Shown: in pieces, positions 1 through 6,874 of the stretch
Layout: each line of letters opens with the position of its first letter
How positions within the stretch are numbered: position 1 is the first letter of the stretch
Source of the DNA: Streptomyces zaomyceticus
Lineage (GTDB): Bacteria; Actinomycetota; Actinomycetes; Streptomycetales; Streptomycetaceae
Direction: 5' to 3'
Assembly (NCBI RefSeq): GCF_014656215.1
Contig: NZ_BNBZ01000042.1
Span: 1-56,225 of the forward strand
Length of the DNA: 56,225 nt
Position numbers and translations under genes: made by a program
The notes under the pieces: generated by a model
What the model saw: the letters and a program-made list of their open reading frames with translations, nothing else
Databases searched by the model: none
Told to the model about the DNA's origin: nothing

Positions 1-150
1 GAAAAGCTACGTTGCATTCACAGAACTGACAACGAGCACATTGCATGCGATCGCCATCACCGCAGGTCAAGGCAGAGAAATCGTTGCAGTGACCCTGCTA
101 CTTAACGCAACAACCCACCCCCGTTCGTTGCAATGAAATGAGAGCGAACG
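1..150. other. Gene-free left edge with three CGTTGCA copies
   Basis: No convincing coding frame is seen here. The heptamer CGTTGCA occurs three times on the + strand (10-16, 82-88, 126-132). A short inverted repeat CGTTCG (122-127) / CGAACG (145-150) sits just past the stop codon of the leftmost gene and may be a weak terminator for it. The rest may be the upstream region of a gene outside the window. Confidence 0.3.
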
Positions 151-636
151 CTATGCGGCGGGGTCCTGGCGCCTGGTCAGCCGGAAGAGTCTGATCTCCC
201 GCTCCACCCGCGCCTGGTACGTGGCGTACGGCGGCCAGAACTCGAGCGCCGCCCGCCAGGCCTCCGCCCGTTCCTCCCCCGCGAGCAGCTCGGCCCGTAC
301 GGGCACGTCCTCGCCCTTCCAGTTCACCTCGACATCGGGATGGGCGAGCAGGTTCGCCGTCCACGCCGGGTGACCGGGGCGGCCGAAGTTCGAGCCGATG
401 AGCAGCCAGCGCCCGTCCGGCTCCGGCATGCAGGCCAGCGGGGTCACCCGGGGGAGCCCACTCCTCGCCCCCCGGGCGGTGAGGACGACCCCGGGCAGCA
501 TCTGCGCGCTGAGCAGCACCTTCCCCTTGGTCAACCGGTGCACCGCCTTGTCCATCGCGGGCACGACACGGGGGCCGATCCGGGCGAAGGTCCTGGTCGA
601 GGACATCTTCTGCATGAGTCTGCGTCCGACGGGCAC
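151..636 (-). CDS. Nitroreductase family deazaflavin-dependent oxidoreductase
   Basis: A 161-residue protein of the split-beta-barrel, Ddn-like family that binds coenzyme F420 (or another flavin) and reduces small substrates in the cytoplasm. Family marks include VVLTARGARSGLPRVTPL near residue 50, where family members carry a TxGRKSG-like segment, then a strand reading WLLIGSNFGRPGHPAWTANL and the HPDVEVNWKG segment around residue 100. The length is normal for the family. The GTG start at 636 directly follows the stop codon of the upstream acyl-CoA dehydrogenase gene, so the two are probably co-transcribed and coupled; an ATG at 615 is an alternative start. The neighbour suggests a role in redox chemistry of lipid-like compounds, which is inference. 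The family assignment is firm; the substrate is unknown. Confidence 0.85.
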   Translation of the reverse strand: MPVGRRLMQKMSSTRTFARIGPRVVPAMDKAVHRLTKGKVLLSAQMLPGVVLTARGARSGLPRVTPLACMPEPDGRWLLIGSNFGRPGHPAWTANLLAHPDVEVNWKGEDVPVRAELLAGEERAEAWRAALEFWPPYATYQARVEREIRLFRLTRRQDPAA

Positions 637-1872
637 CTACGCCGCCACCTCTCCGAAGAGTCCGGTCCGTTCCGCCGCCCGTGCGCGCAGCCGCCGCACG
701 GGCCCGAAGAGCAGTTCGTCGGAGGCGGCCCGCTTGAAGAAGAGGTGCGCCTCGTGTTCCCAGGTGAATCCGATGCCGCCGTGGAGCTGGATGCACTCGC
801 CGGCCGTGGCGTGGAGCGCCTCCAGCGCGTGGGCGAGGGCGAGCGGCCCGCTCTCCGGTCCGGGGCCGGGTTCCCTGGCCGCGCAGTAGGTGAGGGAGTG
901 GGCCGCCTCGACCTGGACGAAGAGGTCGGCGAGGCGGTGTTTGACCGCCTGGAAGGAGCCGACGGGCCGGCCGAACTGCTCGCGGGAGCCGACGTGTTCG
1001 ATGATCCGGTCGAGGGCGGCGCGGGCCGCGCCGACGGCCTCGGCCGCCAGCATGACGGCGGCGTCCCGGCCGGTGGCGGCGAGTTGGCCGAGGACGTCGG
1101 CCGGTTCCTCGCCGAGGAGTTCGGCCTCGGTGTCCCTGAACTGGAGGAGGGCCTGGGTCCGGGTGGGGTCCAGGGTGGCCTGCCGGGCGCGGACCAGTCC
1201 CCCGGCCTCCGAGGGCCCTGTCCGCACGAGGAAGAGCAGCGTGCGACTGCGGGCGAAGCCGCCGGCGTGGGCGGCGACGAGCAGCAGTCCGGCGCTGTGC
1301 CCGTCGACGACCTGGGCGGCCTCGCCGTAGAGCCGCCAGCCTCCGTCGACGGCGTGCGCCTGGACACCGCCGGCACGGCCTCCTCCGGACCAGTCCCCGG
1401 CGGTGTTGTCACCGGTGAGGCCGAGGGCGAGCGCGAGGGAGCCGCCGGGGACGGCGAGGGCGCAGGTGAGGCCTCCGTCGGCGAGGGGCGGGAGGAGGGC
1501 GGCGCGCTGCTCGGGGGTGCCGAGGGCGAGGAGGAGCGGGGCGGCGAGGACGCTCGTGGCGAAGAGCGGGGAGGGGGCGAGGGCGCGGCCGGTCTCCTCG
1601 CAGGCGAGGGCGAGTTCGGCGGGGCCGCAGCCGACTCCTCCGTACTCCTCGGGAAGGGCGAGCCCGGCGAGGCCGAGGGTGCCGGACATCCGGTCCCAGA
1701 GGTCGGGGTCGTACCCCTGGGGGGTGGCGGTGGCGGCCCGGTTCTCCTGCGGCCCGGCCCGTTCTGCGAGCAGGTCGCGCAGGGTGCGGCGGATCTCCTG
1801 CTGCTCCTCGGTGAGCGGGGCGGCGAGCGAGGCGTTTCCGGCGGCGGCGAGCGCTGCGCTGTCGGCGTCCAT
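637..1872 (-). CDS. Acyl-CoA dehydrogenase family protein
   Basis: A 411-residue flavoprotein expected to alpha,beta-dehydrogenate an acyl-CoA thioester. The N-terminal helical domain begins near LTEEQQEIRRTLRDLLAERAG; the C-terminal domain carries GSREQFGRPVGSFQAVKHRLADLF (residues about 290-315), a typical FAD/dimer segment, and LHGGIGFTWEHEAHLFFKRA near the end. I do not see the YEGT-type segment bearing the catalytic glutamate in many homotetrameric members, so it could be one subunit of a heteromeric enzyme; no partner is present in the window. The ATG at 1872 has a strong GGAGGGAG site. It is divergent from a thiolase-like gene with palindromic operators between them, suggesting a shared TetR-type regulator of acyl-CoA catabolism. 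Confidence 0.88.
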   Translation of the reverse strand: MDADSAALAAAGNASLAAPLTEEQQEIRRTLRDLLAERAGPQENRAATATPQGYDPDLWDRMSGTLGLAGLALPEEYGGVGCGPAELALACEETGRALAPSPLFATSVLAAPLLLALGTPEQRAALLPPLADGGLTCALAVPGGSLALALGLTGDNTAGDWSGGGRAGGVQAHAVDGGWRLYGEAAQVVDGHSAGLLLVAAHAGGFARSRTLLFLVRTGPSEAGGLVRARQATLDPTRTQALLQFRDTEAELLGEEPADVLGQLAATGRDAAVMLAAEAVGAARAALDRIIEHVGSREQFGRPVGSFQAVKHRLADLFVQVEAAHSLTYCAAREPGPGPESGPLALAHALEALHATAGECIQLHGGIGFTWEHEAHLFFKRAASDELLFGPVRRLRARAAERTGLFGEVAA

Positions 1873-1889
1873 GGGGCTCCCTCCGTTTC

Positions 1890-1902
1890 TGACGGTGCGT
1901 CA
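1890..1902. promoter_or_regulatory. Palindrome TGACGGTGCGTCA upstream of the dehydrogenase
   Basis: A perfect inverted repeat with 5-bp arms and a 3-bp centre lies 18 bases upstream of the acyl-CoA dehydrogenase start codon. Its core resembles the half-sites of the longer palindrome at 1956-1976, so both may bind one repressor. The regulator is not encoded next to it. Confidence 0.5.
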
Positions 1903-1955
1903 TGCTAGGCCCGCGCCGGGCCGGTTGCCAGAGTCGCGCCGGTCCCGATCGAATG

Positions 1956-1976
1956 AATCTGATGTACCGTCAGATT
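1956..1976. promoter_or_regulatory. 21-bp palindromic operator abutting a start codon
   Basis: Perfect 7-bp arms (AATCTGA / TCAGATT) enclose a 7-bp centre. The right arm ends one base before the ATG of the thiolase-like gene at 1978. No Shine-Dalgarno sequence precedes that ATG, so the transcript may be leaderless and the operator would cover the -10/start region. Confidence 0.55.
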
Positions 1977-1977
1977 T

Positions 1978-3153
1978 ATGCCGACCATCGCGCCCACCAC
2001 CGCACGCAGCCCCCGCCGCGTCGCCGTCGCCGGCGTCGCCCTCGCCGACTGCGGCCGGGTCGACGAGGCCACTCCCTACGCCCTGCACGCCCAGGCCGCC
2101 CGGCGCGCCCTCGCGGACAGCGGCCTCGACCGCTCGCTGATCGACGGGCTCGCCTCGGCGGGGCTCGGCACGCTCGCCCCGGTCGAGGTCGCCGAGTATC
2201 TGGGCCTCCGGCCCCGCTGGGTGGACTCGACCGCCGTGGGCGGCGCCACCTGGGAGGTCATGGCGGCGCACGCCGCCGACGCGATCGCCGCCGGTCACGC
2301 GAACGCCGTCCTCCTCGTGTACGGCTCCACCGCGCGCGCCGACATCCGCGCCCGGCGCCGCACCGCGAACCTCTCCTTCGGATCGCGGGGCCCCCTCCAG
2401 TTCGAGGTCCCCTACGGGCACACCCTGATCGCCAAGTACGCGATGGCGGCCCGCCGCCATATGCACGAGTACGGGACGACCCTGGAGCAGCTCGCCGAGG
2501 TGGCCGTCCGGACGCGGGCGAACGCGGTGCTCAACCCCGAGGCGATGTTCCGCGAGCCGATCACCGTCGACGAGGTCCTGGGCGGGCCGATGATCGCGGA
2601 CCCCTTCACCAAACTGCACTGCTGTCTGCGCAGCGACGGCGGCTGCGCGGTGCTTCTCGTCGCCGAGGAGTACGTCCAGGACTGCCGTACCGCCCCGGTC
2701 TGGGTGCTGGGCACGGGCGAGCACGTCTCCCACACCACGATGTCGGAGTGGGAGGACTTCACGGTCTCCCCGGCGGCGGTCAGCGGGCGGCTCGCCTTCG
2801 AGCGGGCGGGGGTGACCCCGGCGGACATCGATCTCGCCGAGGTCTACGACGCCTTCACCTACATGACCCTGGTGACGCTGGAGGACCTGGGCTTCTGCGC
2901 GAAGGGCGAGGGAGGGCCGTTCGTCCAGGAGAAGGACCGGCTGGCGGTGAACACGGACGGCGGCGGGCTCTCCGCCTGCCATCCGGGGATGCGGGGGCTC
3001 TTCCTGCTCGTCGAGGCGGTGCGGCAGTTGCGCGGGGAGGCGCCGGGACTCCAGGTGCGGCGGCCGGACGGGAGCCTGCCCGAGCTGGCGGTGGCATCGG
3101 GGACCGGGGGCTGGTTCTGCTCCTCGGGGACGGTGGTGCTGGGGCGCGGCTGA
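1978..3153 (+). CDS. Thiolase-like / lipid-transfer protein (SCP2-thiolase type)
   Basis: A 391-residue thiolase-fold protein of the lipid-transfer (LTP2 / SCP2-thiolase) branch, which in actinobacteria acts on CoA esters, as thiolase or retro-aldolase, in sterol or branched side-chain breakdown. Visible marks: VAVAGVALADCGR at the N-terminus, VLLVYGSTARADIR near residue 110, DIDLAEVYDAFTYMTLV near residue 283, and the C-terminal glycine-rich NTDGGGLSACHPGMRGL containing a Cys-His-Pro-Gly element where thiolases keep an active-site histidine. The ATG at 1978 has no ribosome binding site and sits against a palindromic operator, suggesting leaderless expression. Divergent pairing with an acyl-CoA dehydrogenase supports a catabolic acyl-CoA role; the substrate is unknown. 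Confidence 0.82.
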   Translation: MPTIAPTTARSPRRVAVAGVALADCGRVDEATPYALHAQAARRALADSGLDRSLIDGLASAGLGTLAPVEVAEYLGLRPRWVDSTAVGGATWEVMAAHAADAIAAGHANAVLLVYGSTARADIRARRRTANLSFGSRGPLQFEVPYGHTLIAKYAMAARRHMHEYGTTLEQLAEVAVRTRANAVLNPEAMFREPITVDEVLGGPMIADPFTKLHCCLRSDGGCAVLLVAEEYVQDCRTAPVWVLGTGEHVSHTTMSEWEDFTVSPAAVSGRLAFERAGVTPADIDLAEVYDAFTYMTLVTLEDLGFCAKGEGGPFVQEKDRLAVNTDGGGLSACHPGMRGLFLLVEAVRQLRGEAPGLQVRRPDGSLPELAVASGTGGWFCSSGTVVLGRG

Positions 3154-3208
3154 GCCGCGGGGGCCCCCGAGACGCGGTCGGCCGAGCCGCCGGCCCCTCC
3201 TAAGGAAT

Positions 3209-3237
3209 CTATACAAGCGTCATAGACAAGCGTGTAG
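3209..3237. promoter_or_regulatory. Direct/inverted repeat operator before FAD monooxygenase
   Basis: ACAAGCGT is repeated at 3213-3220 and 3226-3233, flanked by CTATAC (3209-3214) and GTGTAG (3232-3237), which form a near-perfect outer inverted repeat. A further GTATAG lies at 3245-3250. This AT-rich patch contrasts with its GC-rich surroundings and probably holds the promoter and an operator of the monooxygenase gene starting at 3303. Confidence 0.45.
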
Positions 3238-3302
3238 GACATCCGTATAGTCATGGCTGCGGGCAGGGGAACGGCCCGCGGCCACCGACAAGGAGTCCTG
3301 CC

Positions 3303-4613
3303 GTGAACAGCAGCGCGAACACCGCCACGAACAGCACCGTGAGCAGCCCCGCGGGCAGCCCCGCGAAGACGGTCCTCATCTCCGGCGCCTCGATCGCCGG
3401 CCCCGCCCTCGCCCTCTGGCTCCACCGCTACGGCTTCACCCCCACCGTCGTCGAACGCGCCCCCGAACTGCGCACCGGCGGCTACAAGGTGGACATCCGC
3501 GGCACCGCGATCGAGGTCTGCCGCCGGATGGGGGTCCTGGACGAGATCCGCGCCCACTCCACGGACATGCGCGGCGGTTCGTACGTCGACGACGCCGGCC
3601 GCACGATCGGCGAACTGTCCGCCGACGTCTTCGGCGGCCGCGTCGAGGAGGACGACGAGATCATGCGCGGCGAACTCGCCCGCATCCTCCACGAGCGGAC
3701 CCGCGACGACGTCGAGTACCTCTTCGACGACTCGATCGCCGCCCTCGACGAGGACGCGGACGGTGTCACGGTCACCTTCGAGAGCGGCACCGTCCGCCGC
3801 TTCGACCTGGTCGTCGGCGCCGACGGACTGCACTCGAACACCCGGCGTCTCGTCTTCGGCGAGGAGAGCCGCTTCAAGCGCCACCTCGGCGCGTACGTCT
3901 CCATCTTCACCGCCCCCAACCACCTGGGCCTCGACCGCTGGGAGACGTACCACGCGCTCCCCGGCAAGCTGGTCTGCGTCTACAGCTCGGCCGGCGAGAC
4001 CGACGCCAAGAACCTCTTCATCTTCTCCTCACCCGAGGAGCTCCCCGCCCACCACCGGGACGTCACCGCGCAGAAGCGCCACCTCGCCGAGCGCTTCACC
4101 GGCGACCGCTGGGAGATCCCCCGCCTCCTCGGACACGCCGCCGACGCCGACGACTTCTACTTCGACTCCATCTCCCTCGTCGAGATGGACCGCTGGTCGA
4201 AGGGGCGCGTGGTCCTGCTCGGAGACGCCGCCCACTGCTCCTCCCCCGCCTCCGGCCAGGGCACCGGCCTCGCCCTCACCGGCGCGTACGTACTGGCGGG
4301 CGAACTGGCCCGGGCCGGCGGCGACCACACCGTCGCCTTCGACCGCTACGAGGCGCACATGCGGCCCGGCGTGGAGCGCAACCAGCGGATGGCGGAGGGC
4401 TTCGTCAAGGAGATGACGGTGGAATCCAAGTGGAAGATCAAGCTGCGCATGCTCATGGTGCGGACCCTGCCGAGGACCCCGTGGAAGAACCTCATCGCGA
4501 AGAAGATCCGCGACGAGATCCAGGCGGCGGCGAACGCGGTCCCGCTCGTGGACTACCGGATGCCGGCCACCCGCGGCACCTCCACCGCACCGCGCCCTAC
4601 CGTGGCCCCATGA
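3303..4613 (+). CDS. FAD-dependent monooxygenase (aromatic hydroxylase-like)
   Basis: A 436-residue class A flavoprotein monooxygenase, expected to use NAD(P)H and O2 to hydroxylate an aromatic or polyketide-like substrate in the cytoplasm. The Rossmann dinucleotide motif is ISGASIAGPALALWLHRYG with the adenosine-binding glutamate in VVERAPELRTGG (residues 23-62); the central DG segment is DLVVGADGLHSNTRR (about residue 170); the FAD-ribityl motif is VVLLGDAAHCSSPASGQGTG (about residue 310). The GTG start has AAGGAG at 3290-3295. It overlaps the next gene by ATGA, so the two should be coupled. AT-rich repeats upstream suggest control by a TetR-type repressor encoded elsewhere. The family is clear, the substrate unknown. 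Confidence 0.87.
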   Translation: MNSSANTATNSTVSSPAGSPAKTVLISGASIAGPALALWLHRYGFTPTVVERAPELRTGGYKVDIRGTAIEVCRRMGVLDEIRAHSTDMRGGSYVDDAGRTIGELSADVFGGRVEEDDEIMRGELARILHERTRDDVEYLFDDSIAALDEDADGVTVTFESGTVRRFDLVVGADGLHSNTRRLVFGEESRFKRHLGAYVSIFTAPNHLGLDRWETYHALPGKLVCVYSSAGETDAKNLFIFSSPEELPAHHRDVTAQKRHLAERFTGDRWEIPRLLGHAADADDFYFDSISLVEMDRWSKGRVVLLGDAAHCSSPASGQGTGLALTGAYVLAGELARAGGDHTVAFDRYEAHMRPGVERNQRMAEGFVKEMTVESKWKIKLRMLMVRTLPRTPWKNLIAKKIRDEIQAAANAVPLVDYRMPATRGTSTAPRPTVAP

Positions 4614-5263
4614 CGGACTTCCACCACGCCCTGCGCTCCCTGAAGGTCTGGGACACCGAACTGCCCGGCTTCGACCCGGCGGCCGCCCCGCCCGAGCCGC
4701 TCGCGCTCTTCCACGACTGGTTCACTGCGGCCGTCGCCGCCGGCCAGACCGAGCCGCACACCCTCTCCCTGGCCACCGTGGACGAGGAGGGCAGGCCCGA
4801 CGTCCGGACGGTGATGCTGCACGACGCCGACGCACGCGGCTGGCACTTCGCCTCGCACGCCACCAGCGCCAAGGGCCGCCAGCTCGCCGCCCGCCCCGAG
4901 GCCGCGCTCGGCTTCTACTGGCCGGTGCAGGGCCGCCAGGTCCGGATCCGCGGCCATGTCGCCGTCGGCACGCCGGAGGAGGCGTACGAGGACCTCCACG
5001 CCCGCTCCACGGGCGCCCTGGCCGCGGCCCTGGTGGGCCGGCAGAGCGAACTCCTCGACTCCCCGGAGACCCTCGCGGAGGCGAGCGCGGCGGCCTGGCT
5101 CCGGGCCCGGGAGGAACCGGACGCGCAGGCCCCGACCTGGACCCTGTACGTCGTCGAACCGGCCGAGGTCGAGTTCTTCCAGGGCGACGAACAACGCCGC
5201 CACCTCCGCCTGCGCTACCGCCGCACCGCCGACGGCTGGACCCGCGAACTCCTCTGGCCCTGA
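4610..5263 (+). CDS. Pyridoxamine 5'-phosphate oxidase (PNPOx) family flavoprotein
   Basis: A 217-residue split-barrel FMN protein of about PdxH/PhzG length. The FMN-binding N-terminal domain includes TLSLATVDEEGRPDVRTVML (residues 48-67) and SAKGRQLAARPEAALGFYW (residues 87-105), which match the PdxH pattern closely. The C-terminal dimerisation region ends VEFFQGDEQRRHLRLRYRR...WTRELLWP, where PdxH has the substrate-contacting RLHDR...RLxP; the altered tail may mean another substrate. The ATG at 4610 overlaps the stop codon of the monooxygenase gene (ATGA). A PNPOx-like oxidase coupled to an FAD monooxygenase recalls phenazine-type tailoring (PhzG-like), but PLP synthesis is equally possible. 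Confidence 0.82.
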   Translation: MTDFHHALRSLKVWDTELPGFDPAAAPPEPLALFHDWFTAAVAAGQTEPHTLSLATVDEEGRPDVRTVMLHDADARGWHFASHATSAKGRQLAARPEAALGFYWPVQGRQVRIRGHVAVGTPEEAYEDLHARSTGALAAALVGRQSELLDSPETLAEASAAAWLRAREEPDAQAPTWTLYVVEPAEVEFFQGDEQRRHLRLRYRRTADGWTRELLWP

Positions 5264-5415
5264 GGGCCGGGGGCAAGCCGGAGTGCGGCTCCCCTGTTGC
5301 CGCGGGTGGATGGGCGTGGTCGTCCGTGCTCATCTGTCAGCCACTGCCCGGTACAACCTTTCACGACGTCAGAAGGTCGAACGGGTGTACAGCACCCGAT
5401 GGCTTGGAGGACCTC

Positions 5416-6765
5416 GTGGCACGAGTACGTACGGCCGTGGTCGCGGCGGCATTGGTCGCGGCCCTGGCGCCGCTGACGTTCGGGGGTGCGACGGCCGTCG
5501 CCGCGCCCGTGACGACGACGGTCGCCGGGACGGCGGCGGAGGCGGGGTCGGTCGGGACGGTCGTCCAGCAAGGCGGTCGGCTGACCGTGCCGGCGGGTGA
5601 GGAAGGGGCGGTGACGTTGCGGTTCACCGCCACGCTGCCGGCGGGGACGCAGGGGCCCGTGAGTGCCGTGCTCCGCCTGCCCACCACACTGGTCGCGAGT
5701 GCGGGCGCTCCGCCGGTGAGCAAGGACGTGATCCGTTCGACCTGCGCGGTCAACGGCGCGGCGTACAAGGCGTGTCTGTGGGACATGCCCTACGTGCGCG
5801 CCGGCGAGGAAAAGGATCCGCCGTCCCTCGCCCTTCCGACCGTGACGGCCGCGGACACCCTCGCCTACGCCGTCACCATGGACGCGGACCGGACCGCGTT
5901 GGTCCTGGGCCACCCGGACGCCCGGGTCGAGCTGAAGGACAGCACGGGCACGGTGGTGGCCGAGGGGACGGTCGGCCTCGACTTCGTCCCCGGGACGCCC
6001 CCTCCGAGCCGGCGCGGCGCGCTGCACGGCCGGGACAAGTACGGCGTGCTGTGGCGGTACGAGGGCACCGGCGACGTCACCCGGCCGTTCGCGCCGCGCA
6101 AACGCGTCGGCGGCGGCTGGAACGCCTACACCGCCGTCACCACGCTGGACAGTCCCACCGCCGGGGGGACCGGCAGCCTCGTGGCCCGCGACCGGGCCGG
6201 GGTGCTCTGGTACTACGAGGGCACCGGCGACCCCGCCGCCCCGTTCGCGCCGCGCGAGCGCGTCGGCGGCGGCTGGAACGCCTACACCGCCCTCGTCGGC
6301 TCCGGCGACGGCGGTCTGGTCGCCCGTGACAGGGACGGCGTGTTGTGGGCCTACGAGAGGAACTACAACGGCTACAGCTGGCCGTTCGCGCCGCGCAAGC
6401 TCGTCGGCGGCGGCTGGAACACGTACAACGCGCTCGTCAAGTCGGGCGGGTACGACGGGATTCTGGGCCGTGACAAGGACGGCGTGCTGTGGAAGTACGA
6501 CCGCCAGGGCTGCGCCCCCTGTGCGCCCTTCGAGCCGAGGCAGCGCGTCGGCGGCGGCTGGAACGTCTACACCGCCCTCGCCGGTACGGCGGAACTCGGG
6601 CGGGACGACAATCCCGACCTGGTCGCCCGCGACGCCGCCGGCAAGCTCTGGCTCTACCAGGGCGTGCGCTTCCCCAAGCCCGGCTCGTACGGGGGCACCA
6701 TCGTTCCCGGCCCCACCCGCAGCCTCGTCGGCGGCGGCTGGAACGTCTACGACCTGATGTTCTGA
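5416..6765 (+). CDS. Secreted five-repeat tachylectin-like beta-propeller
   Basis: A 449-residue exported protein. The GTG at 5416 with GGAGG at 5407-5411 starts a signal peptide (VARVRTAVVAAALVAALAPL... ending near AVAA). Residues about 25-195 form an Ig-like/adhesion-type beta region (TVVQQGGRLTVPAGEEGAV...). From about residue 200 come five repeats of roughly 45 residues, each with a GRD/ARD-x-x-GxLWxYxG strand and an invariant GGGWNxY element (for example VGGGWNAYTA, VGGGWNVYTA). Five GGGW repeats are what tachylectin-2, a five-bladed sugar-binding propeller, shows, so glycan binding outside the cell is likely. The last repeat ends exactly at the C-terminus (GGGWNVYDLMF). It converges on the acyl-CoA synthetase gene, with a hairpin between them. 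Confidence 0.8.
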   Translation: MARVRTAVVAAALVAALAPLTFGGATAVAAPVTTTVAGTAAEAGSVGTVVQQGGRLTVPAGEEGAVTLRFTATLPAGTQGPVSAVLRLPTTLVASAGAPPVSKDVIRSTCAVNGAAYKACLWDMPYVRAGEEKDPPSLALPTVTAADTLAYAVTMDADRTALVLGHPDARVELKDSTGTVVAEGTVGLDFVPGTPPPSRRGALHGRDKYGVLWRYEGTGDVTRPFAPRKRVGGGWNAYTAVTTLDSPTAGGTGSLVARDRAGVLWYYEGTGDPAAPFAPRERVGGGWNAYTALVGSGDGGLVARDRDGVLWAYERNYNGYSWPFAPRKLVGGGWNTYNALVKSGGYDGILGRDKDGVLWKYDRQGCAPCAPFEPRQRVGGGWNVYTALAGTAELGRDDNPDLVARDAAGKLWLYQGVRFPKPGSYGGTIVPGPTRSLVGGGWNVYDLMF

Positions 6766-6823
6766 GCGGTTCCGCGTACGGCAGCTGTGCCGGCCCGGTT
6801 CGGAGAGCTTGGGGAAAGAGTTG

Positions 6824-6874
6824 GGCCGTCTCTTCCGGATCCTGCCTGGCCGGCAAGATCCGGAAGAGACGACC
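6824..6874. repeat. Long hairpin repeat, copy 1 (also 43169-43239)
   Basis: Arms of 18 bp (6824-6841 and 6857-6874) match at 17 positions, and an inner TGCC/GGCA pair leaves only a 5-nt loop. It lies between two convergent genes and can act as a bidirectional terminator. The right end, GATCCGGAAGAGACGACCTA plus G (6857-6877), recurs exactly at 43221-43241. The last bases supply the stop codon (TAG, minus strand) of the acyl-CoA synthetase gene. Confidence 0.75.

Noticed and set aside
98..1908. Long open frames overlapping the dehydrogenase and nitroreductase genes on other strands
   Set aside because: They are open only because of high GC content; their translations are low-complexity Arg/Gly/Pro/Ala and no family motifs appear.
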